Assembly: GCF_900107645.1 (NCBI RefSeq)
Contig: NZ_FNQN01000002.1
Location: forward strand, 372,001 to 436,000
Direction: 5' to 3'
DNA: 64,000 bases
DNA from: Desulfuromusa kysingii
GTDB taxonomy: Bacteria > Desulfobacterota > Desulfuromonadia > Desulfuromonadales > Geopsychrobacteraceae
The notes beneath the pieces are model-generated. The model was not told where the DNA came from. It did not search any database and saw only the letters and a list, made by a program, of their open reading frames with translations. Shown here one piece after another: positions 25,557 through 34,508 of this stretch (its first letter is position 1; each line of letters opens with the position of its first letter). The translations under genes were made by a program, and so were the position numbers.

Positions 25557-27743
25557 TTAATGTGGCAGGGTAAAGTGGGGGCCTTGAGCTGGACAATTTT
25601 GCAGCAAGGTCATCGTCTCTTGAGCTGAAATGGCTTTGCTATAGAGATAGCCCTGAACTTCATGGCATCCCAGATTGCGTAAGTAATCAAGTTGAAAAAG
25701 GTTTTCCACTCCGGCACCAACAACATTCAGCTTCAATCCCTTGGCCATCATCGCGATACCGTCTGCAATACAAGTCTGGTCGCACCTTTCCTCAATTTCG
25801 CGGACAAAGGAGCGATCGATTTTTATGGTATTGACTGGTAAATTTTGCAGATAACTGAAAGATGAATAACCACGGCCAAAATCATCAATGGTCACAGAGA
25901 TCCCAAAATCACGCAATATCCGCAGCTGTTTTACAACCTCAGCGTCCCCCTTACTTAATCCCTGCTCCGTTATTTCAACTTCGAAAAACTTAGCAGCAAG
26001 CTTGAATTCCTGCAACGTATGGATAAAGAGCTCTGCAAAATCGGCCTCTTTCAGTTGCACAAGAGAAACATTCAATGACACCTTAACAGGAGGAATACCT
26101 TGTTTGCGCCAACGAACAACCTCTTCGCAGACTCGACGTAAAACCCAGAGCCCTAGAGGCACCATCAACTTTGAAGACTCGGCAGCCGCAAGAAAGTCTT
26201 CAGGATAGAGAAGTCCTCGCTGGGGATGTTGCCAACGCAACAACGCCTCCATACCGACAATGGCATGATAACTCGGATCAACTTTGGGCTGGAAAAAGAC
26301 CTGAAACTGTTTTTTTTCCATGGCATGGGAGAGATCACGTTCTGTGGTCAGAAAATTTGAGTCCGAGTGGAGAGTTTTGCAATAAAAACAGTAGCCGTCC
26401 TTGCCGTTTTCTTTCACGTGATACATTGCCATATCAGCACTACGCAGCAAAGTTTCCTCGGTCTCCCCCGCATCAGGATAGATCGCAATACCGACGCTCA
26501 TACTCAGGTAAAGTTCATGATTATTGATACTAAAGGGCTGTCTCACTGCCTTGAGGATCTTCTCTGCAACGGCCGCGACACTTTCTCGATGGGGAATATT
26601 GGGTAACAAGAGACAAAATTCATCGCCACCAAACCGTGCCAGAGTATCCTCGGCCCGCAGATATTCAAGAATCCGCTCAGAGACTCGCTGCAAAACCAGA
26701 TCACCCATAACATGCCCTAGAGTATCATTAATTAATTTAAAGCGATCCAGATCCATAAACAGTAAAGCAAATTTCTGTCGGTTCCGCTTTGCATGTGCAA
26801 AGGCCTGATTCAGCCTGTCATTAAATAAACCCCGGTTAGGCAATTGAGTTAACAAGTCATGATAGGCTTGAAAACTAATCCGCTCTTCTGTCCGTTTCCG
26901 CGCTGAAATATCTCTGACACTTCCCAAGGTGCCAATGAAGACCTTCTCCCCGACCCCATTCTGTTCATAGACTCCGGTTGCATTCAATTCAACGATCAAT
27001 TCATAGTTATCAAAGGATCGCACACACTCATTTGCCTGATTCACGAGCAGACGCATCTCTGCATTCCGGGTCGCTCGCTCTCCTGCTCGTCGCTCTCGAA
27101 ATAGCTGTGAGCTCGTTGCCGCGTTATGCGGATGGATGATCGATGAAAAATGTTTGCCAAGTAATTCATTCCGCTTATACCCAAGTAAATTTTCCACCCT
27201 ATCATTGACATAAGTGAAAACACCCTGAGCATCAAGCATATAGATAAAATCAGGTGAACTGTTGACGATATAGCGATGCAACTGTTCTGACCGGTCCAAA
27301 GATTTTTCAATTGTCAGAGTCTCCCGCTCCCGATGATAACACTCAAGAGCTCGACTCACGGCTGCCAACAACTCTTCAGGGTTATAGGGTTTACGGATAA
27401 AATCATAGGCTCCAAGACGCATGGAATCTTTGATTGAAGCAAAAGAGGTGTCACCACTGACAACCACAGTTTCCAAATTCAACTCAGCTTGACGGACAAA
27501 ATCAAGGACCTCAAACCCAGTCATTCCGGGCATTTTCAAGTCAAGAAGCAGCAGCTGGTAATCATGATCTTGTAACTTTGTGATCGCTTCGCTACCGCTT
27601 CTAGCCAGATCAACACGGTAACCATTGATGCGTAATAGAGCTTGTAGACTCTGCAATAAAGACAACTGGTCATCAACAATCAAGATCTGTGATTGCCTGG
27701 CCTCTTCTTTCGTTGCAATATGGTTAGAACTCACTCTTTGCAC
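25557..27743 (-). CDS. Response regulator with PAS, GGDEF and EAL domains
   Basis: A 728-residue signalling protein. A receiver domain (about 18-130; phosphoacceptor Asp in LLLLDLKMPGMTG) is followed by PAS (about 150-265), GGDEF (about 300-455, intact GGDEF motif in ARFGGDEFCLLLP) and EAL (about 475-715, with EALLRW and DDFGRGYSS). Both catalytic motifs look intact, so it may both make and break c-di-GMP, switched by phosphorylation and PAS input. It starts with GTG after AGGGGG. It follows the HDOD-kinase gene by 8 bases and probably receives phosphate from it. Confidence 0.92.
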   Translation of the reverse strand: MQRVSSNHIATKEEARQSQILIVDDQLSLLQSLQALLRINGYRVDLARSGSEAITKLQDHDYQLLLLDLKMPGMTGFEVLDFVRQAELNLETVVVSGDTSFASIKDSMRLGAYDFIRKPYNPEELLAAVSRALECYHRERETLTIEKSLDRSEQLHRYIVNSSPDFIYMLDAQGVFTYVNDRVENLLGYKRNELLGKHFSSIIHPHNAATSSQLFRERRAGERATRNAEMRLLVNQANECVRSFDNYELIVELNATGVYEQNGVGEKVFIGTLGSVRDISARKRTEERISFQAYHDLLTQLPNRGLFNDRLNQAFAHAKRNRQKFALLFMDLDRFKLINDTLGHVMGDLVLQRVSERILEYLRAEDTLARFGGDEFCLLLPNIPHRESVAAVAEKILKAVRQPFSINNHELYLSMSVGIAIYPDAGETEETLLRSADMAMYHVKENGKDGYCFYCKTLHSDSNFLTTERDLSHAMEKKQFQVFFQPKVDPSYHAIVGMEALLRWQHPQRGLLYPEDFLAAAESSKLMVPLGLWVLRRVCEEVVRWRKQGIPPVKVSLNVSLVQLKEADFAELFIHTLQEFKLAAKFFEVEITEQGLSKGDAEVVKQLRILRDFGISVTIDDFGRGYSSFSYLQNLPVNTIKIDRSFVREIEERCDQTCIADGIAMMAKGLKLNVVGAGVENLFQLDYLRNLGCHEVQGYLYSKAISAQETMTLLQNCPAQGPHFTLPH

Positions 27744-27751
27744 AACACCCC

Positions 27752-29812
27752 CTAAGCCTTAAGTTGGCGAACAATTCTGCAAGGAATCTGCAGATGAAAG
27801 CTCGTACCAGACTCCCTTGAACTATGGCAGCTGATCCTCCCACCAAGATCATCCACCATCCCCTTGATAACACTCAAACCAGTCTCCTTCTCATGACCAA
27901 CAACGGGCTGAAACAGCTGCTCCTGTTGTTCGGTGGAGAGCCCAGGTCCATTATCTGCAACAATGACTTCAATATGTCTGCCATTATCGGAAGAATAACC
28001 AGCACGCGTCAGCAACTGAATAATCCCTTTCTCACTGACAGCTGCTGCTGCATTCTTGAGCAGATTGACGAGAATCTGTTTCACCAGCACCGGATTGGTC
28101 GCCACGTTTTCGAGCTTATCTTGCAGATCAAGTCGGATTTCAACCTGCCGTGATTGCAATTCACCATCGTCGACAGCATCAATCGTATCGAGCACCAGTT
28201 GATTCAGGTCAATACTCGGCTCAGGGAATCCAGGAATCTCCTGCTGGTTCAAATAATAATTAAGGATATCATCAATCCTGCGAACTTCTTTTTGAATTGA
28301 CTGGGTCAGCTCCTGATTGTCAGTGCCCGCCAGAGAGTGATTTAAAACTTCCGTATAGTTGCCAATAATGGTCAAAGGGTTCTTGACTTCATGACTGACT
28401 CGGCGCAGCAAACTTCCCCCTTCGGTGACATAATTCTGAGCATCTACAGACATCTTCATCATCGCAGCACTGACAACGGGGACAAACATTTTGATCGGCA
28501 ACGACTCGAGTCGCTGGAGATCATGGGTTGAATCAATACCAAGGACAACGACCCCCAGAGCCCGCCCATCGAAGAGGAAAGGTTGGCAACTGATTCCAGC
28601 CCCCTTCGCTAACCTTATCAGCACATGATCATCAACCGTCAGTGGTTGCAAGGGGTGAAACGAGTCGGTCACCTTCCCGCTCTGTAATGCCGCAGCAAGC
28701 AGGTTCGATTGCGCCTCCATCGAGACCTTCAATTCGCCAATCAATCTTGGCTGGCTGTCACTCAGAATCCCAGTCAGCTGAAAATGTTGCTGATCCAGTA
28801 ACAGGAAGATGGCTTCATTTGCCGGACTATTTTCCAGGTAGAGTTGTCGCGCTATCGAGACCAGCTCTTTCGGATTCTGGGCCAGACCAAGGCGAGAACG
28901 GATTGCCTCCTGAGTGGCAAGGACAAAGGAAAGCTCCGTCAGTCGCTCACACGCTGCTGCCATCTCCTTTTGCAGCGTTTCAAGATCATTTAAAGCATCT
29001 CCATAGTGAGGATATAACCCCTTCGCCCACGCTGAAAGATAATCAATTTCGTTCTTGGTCAATCCGAACAGATGTTCTGCCAACTCTTCTGTTTCAGGGA
29101 ATAACCGTTTAGGGCTTTGGCAAAATTGTTGCGTCAGGCGAGCAATTTTAAGTAATGGATGGCCGCCCTCAATCTGCGAAAGATCCGCATACAAGAAACG
29201 AATCGTATCGACTAAAAAGGAATCCAGATTCCATGGCCCAACCAGCTTAGCTGCAACCTGAAGGTGGTCAACCTGATATTCAGCCTCCTCCAGTTGACAT
29301 TGAACCGCGCTGCTCCACGGGTGGACATCCAAGCGCACATAATTGTCACCCGCCCTGAAAAACATGGCATAAATTCCGAGGTTCTGCAGTAAACCACACA
29401 ACTGCGCCTCTTCAATATGCGGGTAATTGACTGAAGGTGCCAGACAACGGGCAACGATTCCAGAGACTTGAGATGAAAACCACAGTCCATACTGAAAAGA
29501 TAACTGCTGAGGCGTAAAGTCATGCTGGATAACTTGCCGAGCTGACTGCAAAGCAATACCGGTTATCACTGCAACGCCTAGCTGCTTAACCGCTGAGGAG
29601 ACGGGCTCAAAGGGATCAAGAGGTTGCGAATTGGACTTGCTGGCCGCAAGAATTATCCGAGCAGACAGGACCGCATCATGAAGCACAATATCAGTCAAAG
29701 ACTGTTCATCACTGCCGCTTAAACAAGCTTCGATCAAGTCGATCAACACCTGTGGCATACAGAGCAGATCCATGACATCTTGTTCAGACAATATTTCGAA
29801 AGATGCTTTCAT
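27752..29812 (-). CDS. HDOD-domain histidine kinase
   Basis: A 686-residue soluble sensor kinase. An HDOD domain (about 1-200), usually found in signalling proteins of Deltaproteobacteria, opens the protein. A GAF-like region (about 310-450) follows, then HisKA with H in RRVSHEVKNPLTIIGNY and an HATPase domain with NLLKNAAAAVSEKG and ADNGPGLSTE. There are no membrane segments. I place the start at ATG 29812; a TTG twelve codons earlier is also in frame. GGAGGG lies 15 bases before the ATG, somewhat far. It is co-transcribed with the REC-PAS-GGDEF-EAL gene, its likely partner. Confidence 0.85.
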   Translation of the reverse strand: MKASFEILSEQDVMDLLCMPQVLIDLIEACLSGSDEQSLTDIVLHDAVLSARIILAASKSNSQPLDPFEPVSSAVKQLGVAVITGIALQSARQVIQHDFTPQQLSFQYGLWFSSQVSGIVARCLAPSVNYPHIEEAQLCGLLQNLGIYAMFFRAGDNYVRLDVHPWSSAVQCQLEEAEYQVDHLQVAAKLVGPWNLDSFLVDTIRFLYADLSQIEGGHPLLKIARLTQQFCQSPKRLFPETEELAEHLFGLTKNEIDYLSAWAKGLYPHYGDALNDLETLQKEMAAACERLTELSFVLATQEAIRSRLGLAQNPKELVSIARQLYLENSPANEAIFLLLDQQHFQLTGILSDSQPRLIGELKVSMEAQSNLLAAALQSGKVTDSFHPLQPLTVDDHVLIRLAKGAGISCQPFLFDGRALGVVVLGIDSTHDLQRLESLPIKMFVPVVSAAMMKMSVDAQNYVTEGGSLLRRVSHEVKNPLTIIGNYTEVLNHSLAGTDNQELTQSIQKEVRRIDDILNYYLNQQEIPGFPEPSIDLNQLVLDTIDAVDDGELQSRQVEIRLDLQDKLENVATNPVLVKQILVNLLKNAAAAVSEKGIIQLLTRAGYSSDNGRHIEVIVADNGPGLSTEQQEQLFQPVVGHEKETGLSVIKGMVDDLGGRISCHSSRESGTSFHLQIPCRIVRQLKA

Positions 29813-30327
29813 ACCCTCAGTGAATATCCCTCCATATGCGAGAAACAATAGTTATATGATCCAATATGGAAACTTAATCTGTTATATTATCAGCTAAATC
29901 TGTTGTTACGGCAAGCTGATTATCGAAAAAACCTCTTGATATTCAGTAAGTTATATACTTGTTCTTGTTTTTATTCCTTAATAAACATCGGCTAAAGAAA
30001 AAAAATCAAAACTGTCACAATCGCATCACGGGTCGATAACATGCTGAATATATAGAAAATAAAGACATTTACTGCAAACTGCTTGAGGAAAAGAGAGGTA
30101 GAGCCGATTATTGGCAGAGTCAAATAAACTGAGGCAAAACTGGTAACTACCTAGAATTAAAGGTTTTTCTATATTGCCATTTTAAAGAGGTTTTGACACT
30201 GTTGCCGTGACTACACATGGTCAAACAGGACGAAGAGATCCTCCTTAGCAAACAAGGTGGGCAGACATCAAGGTCTCAGCAACGAAACGGACAAGTTGTT
30301 ATGTCAATTGGGAGTGTTACAATACGT
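29813..30327. other. Intergenic region between the HDOD kinase and the M16 peptidase
   Basis: About 500 AT-rich bases without a convincing gene, RNA or terminator. The right-hand part receives the 3' end of the peptidase gene and the left-hand part should hold the promoter of the kinase operon. I compared it by eye with c-di-GMP (GEMM) riboswitch landmarks and did not find them. Confidence 0.4.
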
Positions 30328-31626
30328 TCAAGAAGAGCGGGAAAGTTCTGAGTTTTCGATGATCTGAGTAACTTTAGCACGATCATCCTCAGTCCAAGGG
30401 CCAACAACGACCAACCTCATCCTCTCCGCGGAGAATATGCTCTTTGCCACTCGCTGTAAATATTCCGGGGTTAATTGCTGCAATTCCCGGCAATCCTGCT
30501 CCAGCGTCCGCAGATAACCAGCCTGCAATCCCCAACCATAACGAACCGCCATCGCCTCACTTTGGTCGCGGGAAAATTCGAGATCAAAGAGATAACTTCT
30601 GGTGACGGCAGTCAATTCGTCGCCAGGAATGGGTTGATCACGCAGTTGCGCCAGAATCTTGAATAGCTCAGTGACGGTAGGTTGTAAATTTTCTGCGGCG
30701 ACTGATAAATCGATGGCCAGATAGCCAGTATCATCTAACAGTGAACAATTAGCTTCGACTGAATAGGTCAACCCCAGCTCTTCACGTAAACGCAACGACA
30801 ACCGTGCACCACCGCCCCAGGACAAAATTCGCCGCAACATGCGGACGGCCAGAGTTCCTTCGTCCTGTCGCCCCGGCAACAGAAATGCTAACTGCAAACT
30901 GATCTGCGAATCAGAATCCTGGACCCAGAGACTCTGCGGTTGAGGATGGAATTTATCCGGGGCAGGGGGAAAGGGTAAGCTCTCTTTTGCCGGCCAATCG
31001 CCAAACTCACGTTCAACACTCTGGAGAAAGGTCTCTCTTGTCACCGGGCCACAAGCGCAGATCACCAGATTTTGAGGAATATACCAGGAACGATAGTAAT
31101 CAACCAGCTTGGAGCGATCAATTCCATGTAATGTTTCTGTCGAACCGATCAACGACTCGCCTAAAGGATGATCTGGCCAGAGAAGACCCACCATCAAGTT
31201 ATCGGGATTCACCTGAACGCCATCTTCGTTAAAATCCTCACGGGCTTCTTCGAGGATGATACGCCGTTCGATATCGATATTGTTAAATACAGGTCGCCTG
31301 AGCATCGAAGCAAACAGGGCTACCCCTTCAGCCAGAAAGTCTGGATGGAGCGGTGAATGAAAACAGGTCGTCTCCATATCCGTTGCTGCATTCACAGAAC
31401 CACCGATCCCCTCAAAGGCTCGCTCCAGATCAGTGCTGGTGGCATACTCAGCAGTCCCGCGGAAAATCATATGTTCGAGAAAATGGGAGATACCGGCAAG
31501 CTCGGTTGGCTCACAGCGACCGCCGACAGCCATAGAACACACCAGCTCCGCTGAATGGAGGTGAGGCATAGGGACCGTGACCAGGCGAATGCCGTTGGCT
31601 AATCTGTCAGTATAGTATTCAGACAT
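30328..31626 (-). CDS. M16 family zinc peptidase (processing protease type)
   Basis: A 432-residue protein of the mitochondrial-processing-peptidase family. The inverted zinc motif is H48-F-L-E51-H52 (HFLEHMIFRGT), with further family segments GGSVNAATDMETTCF and LREELGLTYSVEA. Both lobes of the fold are present. Members degrade peptides or process short substrates; here, as in related genomes, it may be cytoplasmic since no signal peptide is seen. The start ATG 31626 gives the usual N-terminus (DRLANGIRLVTVP) but has no ribosome binding site; ATG 31650 is the alternative and lies in a hairpin. It follows hemB in the heme operon. Confidence 0.85.
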   Translation of the reverse strand: MSEYYTDRLANGIRLVTVPMPHLHSAELVCSMAVGGRCEPTELAGISHFLEHMIFRGTAEYATSTDLERAFEGIGGSVNAATDMETTCFHSPLHPDFLAEGVALFASMLRRPVFNNIDIERRIILEEAREDFNEDGVQVNPDNLMVGLLWPDHPLGESLIGSTETLHGIDRSKLVDYYRSWYIPQNLVICACGPVTRETFLQSVEREFGDWPAKESLPFPPAPDKFHPQPQSLWVQDSDSQISLQLAFLLPGRQDEGTLAVRMLRRILSWGGGARLSLRLREELGLTYSVEANCSLLDDTGYLAIDLSVAAENLQPTVTELFKILAQLRDQPIPGDELTAVTRSYLFDLEFSRDQSEAMAVRYGWGLQAGYLRTLEQDCRELQQLTPEYLQRVAKSIFSAERMRLVVVGPWTEDDRAKVTQIIENSELSRSS

Positions 31627-31637
31627 GCAAAAGATAC

Positions 31638-31666
31638 AAAGGGCTATCATTTTCTGATAGCCCTTT
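31638..31666. other. Hairpin between hemB and the M16 gene, near its start
   Basis: AAAGGGCTATCA and TGATAGCCCTTT form a perfect 12-bp stem with a 5-base loop. On the minus strand it lies 26 bases after the hemB stop and is followed by GTATCTTTTGC and then the peptidase ATG (31626). It looks like an intrinsic terminator of the hem operon, leaky enough to let the peptidase gene be expressed, or like an element controlling translation. Confidence 0.6.
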
Positions 31667-31692
31667 TACTCCATTCATATGCAGATAAAACT

Positions 31693-32667
31693 TCAAGCGC
31701 TTAACAACTTTGCGGCCTCTTTGGCATGATATGTAATAATTAAATCGGCTCCCGCACGCTTCATTCCCAACAGGGTTTCCATCATCACCCGGTCACCATC
31801 AATCCAGCCTTTTTCGGCAGCCGCTTTGACCATGCTGTACTCACCGGAAACATTGTAAGCAACCAATGGCAAGTCAAAATTATCTTTTAACTCCCGGAGT
31901 ACATCCAAATAGGCCAGCGCAGGCTTAACCATAAGAAAATCAGCGGATTCAGCAACATCCTGATTGGCCTCACGGAGTGCTTCCATGCGATTCGCGGGGT
32001 CCATCTGGTAACTGCGTCGGTCACCAAATTCCGGGGTACTCTCTGCCGCCTCACGGAACGGACCATAATAGGCGCTGGCATATTTAACCGCATAACTCAT
32101 CACCGGAATATGTTCAAAGCCATTTTCATCCAAAATATCCCGAATCGCCGCAACCCGACCATCCATCATATCTGAAGGGGCAACGATATCGGCACCAGCT
32201 TGGACATGAGAAAGAGCTTCAGCAGCCAAGAGCTCCAGGGTTGAATCATTATCAACGTCTCCATCTTTGATCAGGCCGCAATGACCGTGATCTGTATACT
32301 CACACATACAGACGTCCGTAATCACCGTAAGCTCTGGAACCTGTTCCTTGATCGCCCGAACCGTATTCTGGATAATACCTGTCGCACAATAAGCATCGCT
32401 ACCGACGGCGTCTTTCGTTTCAGGAATACCAAACAACACCACAGCAGGGATGCCAAGATTAAACACCTCTTTGGCTTCGATGACAATATTGTCAATCGAC
32501 TGCTGATAAATTCCCGGCATGGAACCAATCTCTTTTTTGATGTTTTCACCAAAGGCACTGAACATTGGATAAATCAGATCATCGACCCGCAGATGAGTTT
32601 CACGGACCATGCGGCGAATATTTTCATTCCGGCGCAAGCGACGGGGACGGTAACTGGGAAAATACAT
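31693..32667 (-). CDS. hemB: Delta-aminolevulinic acid dehydratase (porphobilinogen synthase)
   Basis: A 324-residue cytoplasmic enzyme joining two 5-aminolevulinate molecules into porphobilinogen. The catalytic lysines lie in [16 protein letters not shown] and [10 protein letters not shown]. The cysteine-rich [14 protein letters not shown] site shows it is the zinc-dependent type rather than the magnesium-only type. ATG 32667 is chosen because AGGAG lies 6 bases before it; an upstream in-frame ATG adds 12 atypical residues. It follows hemD by about 50 bases in the hem operon. Confidence 0.95.
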   Translation of the reverse strand: MYFPSYRPRRLRRNENIRRMVRETHLRVDDLIYPMFSAFGENIKKEIGSMPGIYQQSIDNIVIEAKEVFNLGIPAVVLFGIPETKDAVGSDAYCATGIIQNTVRAIKEQVPELTVITDVCMCEYTDHGHCGLIKDGDVDNDSTLELLAAEALSHVQAGADIVAPSDMMDGRVAAIRDILDENGFEHIPVMSYAVKYASAYYGPFREAAESTPEFGDRRSYQMDPANRMEALREANQDVAESADFLMVKPALAYLDVLRELKDNFDLPLVAYNVSGEYSMVKAAAEKGWIDGDRVMMETLLGMKRAGADLIITYHAKEAAKLLSA

Positions 32668-32719
32668 AAAAGACTCCTGTCTGTTCCGGTGCGGTGGACA
32701 CAAGATTCACCGCACCGGT

Positions 32720-33502
32720 CTATTTTGAATAATAATCTGCCATCGCCAAAACCAAAGCATCCAGAGTCCACTGTTCCGGCTCTAGAGCAACCTCAAAACC
32801 ATGGCGACGGATAGTTTCAGAGGTCTGTGGTCCAATGGAAAAAAACTTGGTCTCCCCCTGCAATTTCTTAAGATCATCTCCAAGCATGGTATATAGGTTA
32901 GCAAATGTCGACGAGGAACTAAAACAGATGGCATCAAGATCACCACCTCTGAGGAGGTTACAAATCTCCTCTTTCCTCTCTTTCGGCATAATTGTCCGGT
33001 AAGCAACAGGTGCAGTCACTTCAGCGCCGCCGTTCTTAAGCGCCTCAATAATCAGTGGTCGGGCGATTTCAGCTCGCGGATAAAGAATTTTTTTTCCGGC
33101 AATCTCATGTTGCATAAGTGCGGCAACAATCCCTTCAGCACGGTGGTCCGCTGGGACAATGTCTGGATGAACATGATTTGCTTCGATCGCGGCGGCTGTT
33201 TTCGGACCTACGGCAACAATCAACATGTCGGTCAGCACGCCATAGTACTGATTATTCTCCAACAAGCGTTCAAAAAAAGCTGCAACGCCATTAACCGAAG
33301 TGAGAATCAGGATATCGAAGTCATCCAGATCCTGCATGGCAAAATCAAATGGGGCCCAACTCTTTGGCGGCACAATTTCAATCGTCGGGATACAGACGGC
33401 CGAGCCGCCCTGTTGCTCAAGTAACGCAACAAAATCAGCAGCTTGGGGTTGTGGCCGAGTCACCAGAAAACGTCTTCCCGCCAAGGGCAACGTTGAATTC
33501 AA
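32720..33502 (-). CDS. hemD: Uroporphyrinogen-III synthase
   Basis: A 260-residue two-lobed enzyme that closes and rearranges hydroxymethylbilane into uroporphyrinogen III. Typical segments are RRFLVTRPQPQAADF, LTSVNGVAAFFE, and CFSSSSTFANL. It is a stand-alone HemD, whereas some Geobacter relatives fuse HemD to the CobA methyltransferase. There is no usable ATG near the start: TTG 33502 lies 7 bases after AAGGGG, while a TTG at 33508 overlaps the hemC stop and is too close to the ribosome binding site. Translational coupling to hemC is likely. Confidence 0.88.
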   Translation of the reverse strand: MNSTLPLAGRRFLVTRPQPQAADFVALLEQQGGSAVCIPTIEIVPPKSWAPFDFAMQDLDDFDILILTSVNGVAAFFERLLENNQYYGVLTDMLIVAVGPKTAAAIEANHVHPDIVPADHRAEGIVAALMQHEIAGKKILYPRAEIARPLIIEALKNGGAEVTAPVAYRTIMPKERKEEICNLLRGGDLDAICFSSSSTFANLYTMLGDDLKKLQGETKFFSIGPQTSETIRRHGFEVALEPEQWTLDALVLAMADYYSK

Positions 33503-33504
33503 GA

Positions 33505-34461
33505 TCAATCCCCTTCAGTGTTGAAGGTTTCACAACCGTAGACTTCGTTAAGAATTTCTGCAGCCCCTTGAGACAGCAACTCTTTCGCTAAGGCGACACC
33601 GGTTGCAAATGCCTGATCAACATGACAGGTCATGGTTTCTTTCAACATTTTCTGACCGAGGACATCTGAAACTAATCCGGTCAACTCTAATTGATCGCCC
33701 GTGACAGTACCAAAAGCGGCAATTGGAACCTGGCACCCACCTTCAAGTGTTGACAACACAGCACGCTCTGCCGTCACAGCGTAAGAGGTTGGCAGGTGAT
33801 TGAAAAAGTCGATCAATTCGTTGGTGGCATCATCATCAATGCGACTTTCTAAACCCAGAGCGCCCTGCCCAATGGCGGGAAGACAGATCTTAGGATCAAG
33901 ATATTCGCCAATTTGTGCAGAAAATCCAAGCCGATGCATTCCCGCAGCAGCTAAGACAACAGCGTCAAGGTTGTCATCGGTCAATTTACCGATTCGGGTT
34001 TGCACATTACCACGGATATCAACCATTTCCAGATCGGGACGGCGATGAAGAAGTTGCGCTTTACGCCGTAACGAAGAGGTGCCGATTCGGCCATTCTGCC
34101 GGATCTCTGCAAAGCTCTTATATCCCGGTTTCAAGACCACAATATCACGCGGGTCTGCCCGCTCCGTAATACAACGCAGCCCGGTACCATCAGGAAAAAA
34201 GGTGGGGACATCTTTCATTGAATGAACCGCAATATCGACCTCGTCACGCAACATCGCCTCTTGAATCTCTTTGACAAACAGCCCTTTTCCACCCACCATC
34301 GCCAAAGGAACATCGAGAATTTTATCGCCCTGAGTTTTAATTTTGGTCAGTGTAACCTCCAAATCAGGATAGCGTTTTTCTAGTTCTTCTTTGACCCAGT
34401 TAGCTTGCCAGAGGGCTAAAGTACTTGCGCGAGTGCCAATTCTCAAAGTGCGAGTGGACAT
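33505..34461 (-). CDS. hemC: Hydroxymethylbilane synthase (porphobilinogen deaminase)
   Basis: A 318-residue enzyme that polymerises four porphobilinogens. The dipyrromethane cofactor attaches to the cysteine in LEGGCQVPIAAFG. The arginine-rich substrate-binding stretches (RIGTSSLRRKAQL and VDIRGNVQTRIGKL) and AIGQGALGLE are intact. AAGGAG precedes the ATG. It lies between hemA and hemD in the same direction. Confidence 0.96.
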   Translation of the reverse strand: MSTRTLRIGTRASTLALWQANWVKEELEKRYPDLEVTLTKIKTQGDKILDVPLAMVGGKGLFVKEIQEAMLRDEVDIAVHSMKDVPTFFPDGTGLRCITERADPRDIVVLKPGYKSFAEIRQNGRIGTSSLRRKAQLLHRRPDLEMVDIRGNVQTRIGKLTDDNLDAVVLAAAGMHRLGFSAQIGEYLDPKICLPAIGQGALGLESRIDDDATNELIDFFNHLPTSYAVTAERAVLSTLEGGCQVPIAAFGTVTGDQLELTGLVSDVLGQKMLKETMTCHVDQAFATGVALAKELLSQGAAEILNEVYGCETFNTEGD

Positions 34462-34508
34462 AATGTCTCCTTGTTATATGGATATAAATTATTTTATTTT
34501 TGGCCGTT

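Noticed and set aside
30010-30330. Possible c-di-GMP riboswitch or PhoB box in the gap before the HDOD kinase
   Set aside because: Short resemblances only; the conserved core of a GEMM aptamer is missing and the CTGTCA-like words are not correctly repeated.
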